Of a DNA stretch of 64,000 nucleotides, positions 27,102-36,300 are shown in pieces. The translations under genes were made by a program, and so were the position numbers. This DNA comes from Actinoalloteichus caeruleus DSM 43889 (lineage in GTDB: Bacteria > Actinomycetota > Actinomycetes > Mycobacteriales > Pseudonocardiaceae): positions 1,116,001 through 1,180,000 of the forward strand of contig NZ_AUBJ02000001.1 in NCBI RefSeq assembly GCF_000429185.2, written 5' to 3'. The notes under the pieces were generated by a model. That model was not told where the DNA came from and did not search any database. It saw nothing but the letters and a program-made list of their open reading frames with translations. Within the stretch, counting starts at the first letter, position 1, and every line of letters begins with the position of its first letter.

Positions 27102-27125
27102 AATACCCCTGCACCACCCCCTACA
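27102..27125. promoter_or_regulatory. AGGGGT-type sites between transporter and neocarzinostatin-like gene
   Basis: AATACCCCTGC (27102-27112, minus strand GCAGGGGTATT) and ACCCCCTACA (27116-27125, minus strand TGTAGGGGGT) match the motif found at 15426-15557 and 19689-19719. They lie just upstream of the plus-strand promoter for the secreted protein and about 120 bp upstream of the transporter ATPase start. Confidence 0.4.
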
Positions 27126-27146
27126 ACATTCCCGAAATCACTTCTG

Positions 27147-27175
27147 TTGACCGCGAACCGGTGCATTGCTAACGT
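27147..27175 (+). promoter_or_regulatory. Sigma-70-type promoter for the neocarzinostatin-like gene
   Basis: TTGACC (27147-27152), a 17-bp spacer and TAACGT (27170-27175) form a good vegetative-type promoter. It implies a transcript start near 27182 and a leader of about 150 nt before the ATG at 27332. The rest of the gap from 26984 to 27331 has no gene and is less GC-rich than its surroundings. Confidence 0.6.
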
Positions 27176-27331
27176 GCCCAACCGGAACCCGGTGAAGAAT
27201 AAACCGAACGCCAGACACCCGAACCCGAACCGAGTTCCCCTGATTCCGCCGCCGTTTTCCTCCCGGCTGGCGGAAATCCGCGCACCCCGTGTTCGGAATA
27301 TCTGGCGTCCACCCAGGAATGAGGTACCGAC

Positions 27332-27790
27332 ATGCGTTCCACGAGCAGGAGCGGGCGGGTCGTGGGCGTCGCGACGGCGGTCGCGGCGCTTGGCCTGCCC
27401 TTCGCCGGTACGGCCCTCGCGTCCGACGACGCCGTCGCGGCGGAGCCGGCCGTCACCGTCGCGCCGGCCACGGGTCTGCCGGCCAGCGGCGAGGTCGACG
27501 TCGAGGTGAGCGGTTTCACCCCTGGTGAGACCGTCAGCGTGACCCAGTGCGGTGGTGATGTCGAGACCGGGGACATCCTCTGCCGGGTGGACGACGCTCC
27601 GACGGTGTCCCTCGACGAGGACGGCGCCGCCAGCACGCCGCTGACCGTTACCTCCACTTTCGAGGGTCTCGACCTCGTGACCGGCGAAACGATGACGATC
27701 GACTGCGGGACCTTCGACGGCGGTTGCCACGTGGGTGTCGCCCAGACTGAGGGTCTGTTGTTCGCGAGCGCACCGATCTCCTTCGACTGA
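27332..27790 (+). CDS. Secreted neocarzinostatin-family protein (enediyne apoprotein-like)
   Basis: 152 residues: an N-terminal signal peptide (basic MRSTSRSGR, then hydrophobic VVGVATAVAALGLPFAGTALA), then about 115 residues of beta-sandwich sequence. Four cysteines are placed as the two disulfides of neocarzinostatin: SVTQCGGDVETGDILCRV and MTIDCGTFDGGCHVGV. The ASTPLTVTSTFEG stretch and C-terminal APISFD also match. Family members carry and protect enediyne chromophores (neocarzinostatin, C-1027, kedarcidin), but homologues without known ligand occur. No enediyne PKS is visible here. GAGG lies 7 bp before the ATG. It may bind or sequester this cluster's product; that is inference. Confidence 0.87.
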   Translation: MRSTSRSGRVVGVATAVAALGLPFAGTALASDDAVAAEPAVTVAPATGLPASGEVDVEVSGFTPGETVSVTQCGGDVETGDILCRVDDAPTVSLDEDGAASTPLTVTSTFEGLDLVTGETMTIDCGTFDGGCHVGVAQTEGLLFASAPISFD

Positions 27791-27873
27791 TCCGCACCGC
27801 GAAGGACGCGGGTCGCGCCGCGACGGTGTTCCTCCCCGTACCGGGAAGTCATTCCGCACCACCGTTCACCCCC

Positions 27874-30800
27874 TCACCAGCCCCGCTCGGAAAGCCAGTG
27901 CCGAATTCCGGAGGCGACCTGGGGGGCATGCGTGCCGAGCATACTGAAATGGTCGCCAGGCACGTCGATCTCGGAGTGGGGAAACTCCCACGACGAACGC
28001 CACGAACCGTCGTCGGCCCACTCGCCGAGTGGTGTGTCCGCTCTGGCGAGCAGGGTCGGCACGGGAATGTCGGCCGCCTGCCAGTCGTCGAGCAGGGGGA
28101 TGTAGCCGGCCCAGGCGGTGATGCGGTGGTCGTCCATCGGGGTGTAGGCACCGTCCGGCGCGGCCATGCCGCTGAACAGTTCCGGCAACCACTTGGCCAG
28201 TACCGGGCTACCGACCGGGTAGCTGTCGAGGAGCACGAGCGCCACCGGGGGCCGACCCCGCTCGGCCAGCGCCGCGGCCAGCGAGTTGGCCATCATCGCG
28301 CCGGCGGAGTGACCGGCGAGGACGAACGGTGCCGGCCCGAGGGTGTCGAGCACCGTCTCGACGTGCGTCCGGATCAGCACGTCGAACGTGTCGGGCATCA
28401 GCTGGCCCGGCGCGAACCCGGGATGTTGCAGGGCGTAGACGTCCCGGTCACCCCGGAAGCCGGCCGCGAGGCGGGCGTACTCGTGGAACCCCGATCCCAT
28501 CGCCACCGTGCAGCAGCAGACGAGGCTCGGGCGGGTCCCCCCTTCCGCGAGGCGCATGATGCTCGGCGGACCGGCCAGTTCGGCCGGATCGCGGTAGGTC
28601 GGCCGATAGGTGGCGAGTTCCAGCAGCAGTTTCGAGTAGGTGTCCGGCCGGCCGCTGGTCATGCTGTGCTGGAACAGGGCGCCGAGGATGCCGTCCGAGA
28701 CCGGCGCGGTGGCCTCGGCGACCGGCTCCGCGTCCCCGTCGGTGGTGACGAGGGTCGTGAGGTGCCGTGCGAGGGCGGTGGGGCTCGGGTGGTCGAACAG
28801 CAGCGTCGCGGACAGGGCGGTGCCGACGGCGGCGCGGAGACCGTCGCGCAGCTCGACCGCGGTCAACGAGTCGAAGCCCTGCTCCAGGAAAGCGCGCTCC
28901 GGGTCGACCGCGTCGGCTGAGGGGTGCCCGAGGACGGCCGCGACGTGCTCGCGGACCAGCTCGAGCAACACCCGGTGCCGTTCGGCGGGGGTGGCACCAG
29001 CGAGCCGCCCCGTGAGCTCCGCGTGTTCGGCCCCCGCGTCGCCACGAGCAGGTCGTTCCTCCCGGGCGTCGGCGGGGTCGACCAGGTCGAGGAGCAGCGG
29101 GCTCTGCCGCACGGAGGTGAAGGAGGCCGCGAACCGGTCCCAGTCCACGTCCGCCACCGCGACGCTCGTGTCGTCGTTGTCCAGGGCGTGACCCAGCGCG
29201 TCCAGCGCCGCGTCCGGTGCCGGCATCCGCAGCCCGCGCCGTTCCAGCTGGGTTCTCAGCGCGGTGGAGCGCTCGCCGCCGTCCTCCCACGGCAGTCCCG
29301 CGAGCGCCGTACCAGCCAGTCCCCTGGACCTGCGGCGTCGGATGAGGGCGTCGAGGCTGGCTCCGGCAGCGGCCTGCGCGGCGAAACCACCGCTCCCCCA
29401 GGTCGCCGCGGTCGAGGTGAGGACCACGAAGGTCGTCTCGGGTGCGTCGAGGACGACGTCGAGGGCCGTCGCCAGGTCCACCTCCTCACGCACGGCCGCG
29501 TCCACCACCTCGCCGCTGGTGTTCGCCAGGGGGCTGCCCGGGTCGGAAGTGGTGGTCAGGTGAACGGCCCCGGACACCGCGTGCCCCTGGTCGCGGAGCC
29601 GGGTGAGGAGCGCCCCGGGGTCGGCTGGGACGTCGAGCACGGTCACCGGGGCGCCCGTCGGAACGGGGCCGGCCCCGACGTCGACCGTCGCCGCCAGCTG
29701 CCCGGTCGTCGCCGTGGTCCGGCGCAGGAGGACGACGTGTTCGGCACCCCGCTCGGTGAGCCAGCGCGCGACCGACGGGCCACGCGTGGCGATGTCACCG
29801 GTGACCAGGACCGTGCCGGTGGTCCGCCATGAGGTGCTGGCGCGACGGGCGCCGAGGGCCGCGGGCACGAGCCGTCGCGCGAACACCCCCTGGGCGCGGA
29901 CCGCGAGCTGGTCCTCGCCGTTGGGCTCCGCCAGCACGCTGACGAGCCGAGCGTCGGATTCCGGGGTGGGGGCCACCGGGACGTCGATCAGCCCACCCCA
30001 CCGGTCCGGGTGTTCCAGGGCCGCGACGATCCCGACCCCCCAGAGCGCGGCCTCGCCGCCGGGTGCCGGGTCGCCGGGCGCGGCCTCGACCGCACCGCGC
30101 GTGACACACCAGAGCGGCACCTCCGTGCCCGACTCGATCAGGGCCCGCAGCGTCTCGACCAGGTCCCGCACCGCGCCGCCCACGAGGACCACTCCCGTGA
30201 GGTGATCCGATGCGGCGAGTTCGTCGACGACCCGTTCCGGCTGGGTGGCCCGGACCGCCGCTCCGTGGGCGCGCAGCACCTCGCGGACCCGGTCGCCGGT
30301 GTCCGGCGACACCACCAGCCAGGTGCCGGTCACCTGGTCCGGGCGGACGTCGAGCGAGGGTGCCCAGTCGATCCGGTGCCGGTAGCGGTCGACGCGGGCG
30401 CGGCGGCGGTCGCGGTCGCGGTAGGCGGCGAGGTGGGGCAGGAGCCGCCGAACGGCATCGTCCTCCTCGGAGGGCACGTCGAGCTCCTCGGTCACCGCGG
30501 CCGGGTCGCCCGATTCGACGGCGGCCCAGAGCGCGGTACCGGCCGTGGCATCCTCCTCGGCCGCCGGGGGCGCTTCGAGTGCGACCTGTTCGGACCAGAA
30601 CCGCTGGCGTCGGAAGGCGTACGTGGGCAGGTCGACGCGGCGGGCGCCGGCGAGGATCCCGCTCCAGTCCACGTCCGCGCCGTGCACGTGCGCGTGCGCG
30701 AGGGACTGGGTGAACCGACCGGTGTCGTCGTCCCCCCGGCGGAGGGTCGGGTGCGTGGTGGCGGTGCTCCCCACGTCCTCGATGATGTCCGCCAGGCTCA

Positions 30801-33300
30801 TCGCGAGCACCGGGTGCGGACTGACCTCGACGAACCGGGGGTGCCTGTCGACGAGCGCCGCGCGCGCTCCCCCGTCGAAGTCGACGGTGGACCGCAGGCT
30901 CCGGTACCAGTAAGCCGCATCCAGTTCCACGGTGTCGATGCGGCCGCCGGTGACCGAGGAGTAGAAGGGGACGGCGGATGAGGTGGGCGTGATCCCGCTG
31001 AGGGAGTCCACGATCTCCGCGCGCAGGCCCTCGACGTGGTGCGAGTGGGAGGCGTAGTCGACCGGGATCCGCTTCGCGCGAACCCCCTCGGCCTCGCAGG
31101 CGGCGAGGAGCTCGTCCACCGCCCCGCTGTCCCCGGAGACGACGACGTGCCGGGGCCCGTTGACCGCCGCGATCCCGAGGCGATCGGACCAAGGGCTGAT
31201 GCGCTCCCTGGCGCGGGGTTCCGCTTCGGGCAGCGACACCATCCCACCCTGCCCGGCCAGCGCCAGCAGCGCGCGGCTGCGCAGCGCCACCACCTGGGCG
31301 CCGTCGGACAGGGACAGCGCGCCCGCCACGCAGGCGGCGGCGATCTCGCCCTGCGAGTGCCCGAGCACGGCGGCGGGCTCGACCCCGCAGGCCCGCCACA
31401 GGCCGGAGAGCGACACCATCACCGCCCACAGGGCGGGCTGCACGACGTCGACCCGATCGAGCTCGGGGGCGCCGGGCACCTGCCCGATGACGTCGGTCAC
31501 CGACCAGTCCACCCACGGGGCGAGCGCCCGGTCGCAGGCCCTCAGCTCGTCGGCGAAGGCGGGCGAGCGGGCCAGCAACCCGGCTGCCATGCCCGACCAC
31601 TGCGCGCCCTGCCCGGGGAACACGAAGACTGGTCGTCCCCGTTCGCCGGCCGCGGCGGCGACGACGCCCGGTTCGGGCCGGCCCTCCGCGATCGCCGCCA
31701 ACCCCGACAGCAGCGCCTCCCGGTCCTCGGCCACCACGGCGGCCCGGTGTTCCAGCGCGGCGCGGGTGTGGGCGAGCGACCACCCGACGTCCTCCACGGC
31801 CAGTTCGGGGCGGTCGCTGACCCAGGAACGCAGCCGGTTCGCCTGCGCCCGGAGGGCGGCCGGTGTCCGTCCGGAGAGCAGCCAGGGCACGGCGGGACCA
31901 GCGACGACGGGGTCGGTGTCCGGTTGGTGGGCCGGCTGAGCCGGCTCGGGTGCCTGCTCCAGCACCAGGTGCGCGTTGGTACCGCTCATGCCGAACGCGG
32001 AGACCGCGGCTCTCCTCGGCCGGCTCGTCGCCGGCCAGTCCCGTTGGGTGGTGAGCAGCCGGACGGCACCCGTGGACCAGTCGACGGTCGATGATGGGGA
32101 GTCGACGTGCAGGGTCCTCGGGAGCACGGCGTGCCGTAGCGCCTGGATCATCTTGATGACGCCCGCGACGCCCGCCGCGGCCTGGGTGTGGCCGATGTTC
32201 GATTTGATCGAGCCGAGCCACAGCGGTTCGGTGCGTTCGGCGCCGTAGGTGGCCAGCAGCGCCCGCGCCTCGATGGGGTCGCCGAGCGAGGTGCCGGTCC
32301 CATGGGCCTCGACGACGTCGACCTCGGCGGGGGCGAGTCCCGCGTCCGCGAGCGCCTGCCGGATGACGCGGCGTTGGGATGGACCGTTCGGTGCTGTCAG
32401 ACCGTTGGAGGCGCCGTCGGAGTTCACCGAGGAGCCGCGGATCACGGCCAGGACCTGGTGGCCGTTGCGTCGCGCCTCGGACAGCCGCTCCAGCAGGACG
32501 AGGCCGACGCCCTCGCTCCACCCGGTGCCGTCGGCGGATTCGGCGAAGGACTTGCAGCGGCCGTCGGCCGCGAGCCCGCCCTGCCTGCCGAACTCGACGA
32601 ACGCCGCCGGGTTGGCCATCACGGTGACGCCACCCGCGATGGCGAGGGAGCACTCGCCGCGACGCAGGCCCTGGGCGGCGACGTGCAGTGCCACCAGGGA
32701 CGACGAGCACGCGGTGTCGATGGTCATCGCCGGGCCGACGAGGCCGAGGCAGTAGGAGATCCGCCCGGCGAGGACGCTGTTGGCGGTGCCGGTGACGACG
32801 AATCCGTCGCTGTCACCGGTGCCGACCGTGGCCGCGCTGTAGCCGGAGGGCGACGCGCCCACGTACACCCCGGTCCTGCTCTCCCGTTGGGAACGCGGGT
32901 CGATCCCGGCGCGTTCGAACACCTCCCAGGACGCCTCCAGCAACAGGCGCTGTTGGGGGTCCATCACCACCGCCTCGCGTGGCGAGATCCCGAAGACGGA
33001 AGGATCGAAGAGGTCGGCGTCGTGCAGGAAACCCCCGTGCGGGGGTACGTCCTGGCCGCCGAACCACGTCTCCCAGCCCCGGCCGGCCGGGTAGGGGGTG
33101 ATCGCGTCGGTGCCGTCCAGGACCAGCCGCCACAGGTCCTCCGGGGACTGGGCTCCCCCGGGGTACCGGCAACTCATCCCGACCACGGCGACGGGCTCGG
33201 TCCACGCAGACCGGAGCCGCTGGTTCTGCTTGCGCAGGCGGTCGTTCTCGATGAGCGATGATCGCAGTGCCTCGACCACCTGCTCGGTGCCGTCCGACAT
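27874..33300 (-). CDS. Type I modular PKS, final module KS-AT-KR(inactive)-ACP-TE
   Basis: 1808 residues. N-terminal docking helix (MSDGTEQVVEALRSSLIEN), KS (Cys198 in DTACSSS), AT (GHSQG Ser649; YASH at 749-752, methylmalonyl type), KR-like domain, ACP (GFDSL, Ser1478) and thioesterase (GHSAG Ser1665; LLDSYP; GDHFSML near the end). The KR is dead: the NADPH motif is TGDIATRG (about 1167-1174) rather than TGGxGxxG, and the catalytic YAAAN is QAAAG (Gln1309). No DH or ER. The last extension therefore gives a 2-methyl-3-oxo thioester that the TE releases, probably as a macrolactone. The start shares one base with the previous stop (TGATG). The gene ends 83 bp from the convergent neocarzinostatin-like gene. 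Confidence 0.95.
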   Translation of the reverse strand: MSDGTEQVVEALRSSLIENDRLRKQNQRLRSAWTEPVAVVGMSCRYPGGAQSPEDLWRLVLDGTDAITPYPAGRGWETWFGGQDVPPHGGFLHDADLFDPSVFGISPREAVVMDPQQRLLLEASWEVFERAGIDPRSQRESRTGVYVGASPSGYSAATVGTGDSDGFVVTGTANSVLAGRISYCLGLVGPAMTIDTACSSSLVALHVAAQGLRRGECSLAIAGGVTVMANPAAFVEFGRQGGLAADGRCKSFAESADGTGWSEGVGLVLLERLSEARRNGHQVLAVIRGSSVNSDGASNGLTAPNGPSQRRVIRQALADAGLAPAEVDVVEAHGTGTSLGDPIEARALLATYGAERTEPLWLGSIKSNIGHTQAAAGVAGVIKMIQALRHAVLPRTLHVDSPSSTVDWSTGAVRLLTTQRDWPATSRPRRAAVSAFGMSGTNAHLVLEQAPEPAQPAHQPDTDPVVAGPAVPWLLSGRTPAALRAQANRLRSWVSDRPELAVEDVGWSLAHTRAALEHRAAVVAEDREALLSGLAAIAEGRPEPGVVAAAAGERGRPVFVFPGQGAQWSGMAAGLLARSPAFADELRACDRALAPWVDWSVTDVIGQVPGAPELDRVDVVQPALWAVMVSLSGLWRACGVEPAAVLGHSQGEIAAACVAGALSLSDGAQVVALRSRALLALAGQGGMVSLPEAEPRARERISPWSDRLGIAAVNGPRHVVVSGDSGAVDELLAACEAEGVRAKRIPVDYASHSHHVEGLRAEIVDSLSGITPTSSAVPFYSSVTGGRIDTVELDAAYWYRSLRSTVDFDGGARAALVDRHPRFVEVSPHPVLAMSLADIIEDVGSTATTHPTLRRGDDDTGRFTQSLAHAHVHGADVDWSGILAGARRVDLPTYAFRRQRFWSEQVALEAPPAAEEDATAGTALWAAVESGDPAAVTEELDVPSEEDDAVRRLLPHLAAYRDRDRRRARVDRYRHRIDWAPSLDVRPDQVTGTWLVVSPDTGDRVREVLRAHGAAVRATQPERVVDELAASDHLTGVVLVGGAVRDLVETLRALIESGTEVPLWCVTRGAVEAAPGDPAPGGEAALWGVGIVAALEHPDRWGGLIDVPVAPTPESDARLVSVLAEPNGEDQLAVRAQGVFARRLVPAALGARRASTSWRTTGTVLVTGDIATRGPSVARWLTERGAEHVVLLRRTTATTGQLAATVDVGAGPVPTGAPVTVLDVPADPGALLTRLRDQGHAVSGAVHLTTTSDPGSPLANTSGEVVDAAVREEVDLATALDVVLDAPETTFVVLTSTAATWGSGGFAAQAAAGASLDALIRRRRSRGLAGTALAGLPWEDGGERSTALRTQLERRGLRMPAPDAALDALGHALDNDDTSVAVADVDWDRFAASFTSVRQSPLLLDLVDPADAREERPARGDAGAEHAELTGRLAGATPAERHRVLLELVREHVAAVLGHPSADAVDPERAFLEQGFDSLTAVELRDGLRAAVGTALSATLLFDHPSPTALARHLTTLVTTDGDAEPVAEATAPVSDGILGALFQHSMTSGRPDTYSKLLLELATYRPTYRDPAELAGPPSIMRLAEGGTRPSLVCCCTVAMGSGFHEYARLAAGFRGDRDVYALQHPGFAPGQLMPDTFDVLIRTHVETVLDTLGPAPFVLAGHSAGAMMANSLAAALAERGRPPVALVLLDSYPVGSPVLAKWLPELFSGMAAPDGAYTPMDDHRITAWAGYIPLLDDWQAADIPVPTLLARADTPLGEWADDGSWRSSWEFPHSEIDVPGDHFSMLGTHAPQVASGIRHWLSERGW

Positions 33301-36300
33301 CAGTCGCTCCCCCCCGGCCGGTCGGCCTCCTCGGGCCGCATGGCCATCCGGACCAGGTCGGCCACGTCCATCGTCCTGATCGCGTCGGTCTGGTCGTCCC
33401 CGCCGGTCGGTTCCGGTGCGCGCTCGTCGCGCAGCCGCAGCAGCGCGTCCAACAGGCCCGCTTCTCGGATCCGCCGGACGGGCAGGGAGGTCAGGATGGC
33501 CCGTACCTCGTCGTCGTCCGGGGCCCCCGCCGGGTCGACCGGGTCGTCCGGTCCGCCGGTGTCGAACAGCTCGTCCAGCAGTCGGGCGGCGAGCTCCTCG
33601 GGCGATGGCTCGTCGAAGATGACGGTGGCCTCCAGCCTCAGACCGGTCGCCGCGGTGAGCCGGTCGCGGAACTCGACCGCCATGACCGAGTCGAAACCCA
33701 ACTCGCGGAACGCCCGGTCCGCCCCGACGGCGGCGGCGTCCGGGTGGCCGAGCACCACCGCGGCCTCCGCACGGACCACGTCGAGCAGGATTCGGGTGCG
33801 CTCGGCCGTGCCCGCGGCGGTCAGCCGGTCCCGCAGTGCCGCTCCGCCGGCGCTGGTCGTCTCGGGGTGCTGCTCGTCGCCGGTGGTGGTGGGCTCGACG
33901 ATCTCGGCGAGCAGGGGGCGGGATCTGGCGATGGCGAACGCGGGGGCGAACCGGGACCAGTCGACGTCCACCACGGTCAGGGCCGTCTCGTTCCGCGCGA
34001 CGGCCTGGGCGAGCGCCGCCACGGCGGGTGCGACGGGCATGGCGGGAAGGCCACGCCTGGCGAGGAGCTGCTCGGCGGCTCCCTCGGACATGCCCCCACC
34101 GGCCCAGCCGCCCCAGGCGACGGACGTGCCCGGCAGCCCGCGGGTCCGTCGGTCAGCGGCGAGCGCGTCGAGGAAGGCGTTCCCCGCGGCGTAGGCGGCC
34201 TGCCCGGCGCCGCCCCACACCCCGGCGGCGGAGGAGAACAGCACGAAGGCGTCCGGTGGGGTGTCGGTGAACAGTTCGTCGAGGTGCCGCGCCCCCGCGA
34301 CCTTCGCGGCGAGGATCCCGGCGATGTCGGAGACGTCGCAGGCCAGCAGGGGGCGCTGTCCGACCACCCCGGCGGCGTGCACCACGGTCGTGATCCGTTC
34401 CCCCCGCGCGCGGAGCCCGGTCACCAGGGCGGTGATCGACTCGCGGTCGGCGACGTCGCACGCGGCGACGGTGACCCGCGCGCCGAGGGCGGTCAGTTCC
34501 TCGGTCAGCTCCGGGGCGCCGGGGGTGTCCGTGCCCCGCCGGGACAGCAGCACGAGGTGTTCGACGCCTCCCTCGGCGAGCGATCGGGCGACATGGGCGC
34601 CGAGCGCGCCAACGCCCCCGGTGATCAGCGCTGTTCCCCCGGGCCGCCACGTGTCCGGGCCCCCGGGTTCGGCCGGGGCGCGGACCAGGCGACGCACCCG
34701 CGTTCCGGCGGGGCGCACGGCCAGCTGGTCCTCGCCCTGCCCGACCAGGTTGGCCAGGCGCGTGGCGGCGCCCTCGTCGGGCCTGGCGGGGAGGTCGACG
34801 AGGCCACCCCACAGCTCGGGGTGTTCCAGGGCCAGCGACATCCCCAGGCCCCAGCTCAGTGCCTGTGTTGGTCGCACGGTGTCGCTCGGGTCGACCGCCG
34901 TCGCCCCGGTGGTCACCATCCACACCGGCGGGGTGTGGCCGCCAGCGGCGAGGGCGCGCACCAGCGCCACGGTCGCGGCCAGGCCGGCGGGGACGACGGG
35001 GTGGACGTCGTCCGGCTCCTCGTCGAGGGCGAGCAACGAGACGATCCCGGCGACCGGTGCGGTCAGGTGGCCGTCGAGGTCGCCGGCGGCGATGGTCACC
35101 GCGTCCGCGCCCCTGGCGGTCAGCGCCTCCTCGAGCGTGGCCAGCAGCCCCGTGTCCACTCCGGTGGGTGGGACGACGACCAGCCAGGTGCCGGTGAGAG
35201 CGGTGGTGTCCTCGGTGAACGGACGCCACGCCACTCGGTACCGCCAGTCGTCGGCCCTCAACAGGTCGCGTCGCCTGCGGCGCCAGGCGGAGAGCGACGG
35301 GAGCGCGGCCCTGAGTGGCTGGTCCTCGTCGAGCCCTGGGATGTCGGACAGGTCGGCCCGCTCGAGGGCGTCCCAGAACGCCGCGTCCTCCGCCGGCTCG
35401 GCCGCCTGCCGGTTGACGGGCGCACTGCTCGTCTCCGGCCAGTACAGCTCGGGTTCGAACGGGTAGGGCGGCAGTTCGACACGGGTCCCGCCCGCTCCGG
35501 CGTAGTACGCGGGCCAGTCGACGGTCGTGCCCCGCACCCACAGTTCCGCCAGGGCCGCCACGAGGGTTTCCGGTTCAGCTCGTTCCCTGCGCGACACCGG
35601 GACGAAGGTGGCCCCCTGGTTCGTGACGCAGTCGCTGGCGAGTGCGGTGAGCGCGCCGTCCGGGCCGAGTCCCAGGAACACCTCGGCGCCGCGGGACTGC
35701 AGGGTGGTGACGGCGTCGGCGAACCGCACCGGCCGCCGGACCTGCCGCACCCAGTACTCGGGGTCGGCGAGTTCGTGCGCGTCGGCGAGCTCGCCGGTCA
35801 CGGTGGAGACGATCGGGATGGTCGGTGGTAGGAACGACAGTCCCGCGATCACGGCACGGAACTCGTCGAGCATCGGGTCCACGAGAGGCGAGTGGAACGC
35901 GCGGTCGACGGACAACCGCTTCGTCCGCAGTCCCTCGGCGGCGAATGCCTCCGCCAGGCGCAGGACCTCGGCTTCGTCACCGGAGATCACGACCGACCGT
36001 GGGCCGTTCACGGCGGCGAGCGTGACCCGCCCTCCCAACCTGGGCGTCACCTCCTCCTCGGGTGCCCGCACCGAGACCATCGCGCCCCCGGGGGGCAGGG
36101 CCGCCATCAGGGTTCCCCGCGCGCCGACCAGCCGGGCCGCGTCCGGCAGCGTCAGCACACCGGCGACGTGCGCGGCTGCGAGTTCGCCGACGGAGTGACC
36201 GGCCAGGAAGTCCGGGGTGACCCCCCAGGACTCAAGGAGGCGGTAGAGCGCCACTTCCAGCGCGAACAGGCCCGCCTGGGTGTAGTCGGTGCGGTCGAGC

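Noticed and set aside
27800-27873. Short GTCGC/GCGAC hairpin between the neocarzinostatin-like gene and the PKS end
   Set aside because: Only a 5-bp stem and no T-run. It is too weak to call as a bidirectional terminator in DNA this GC-rich.
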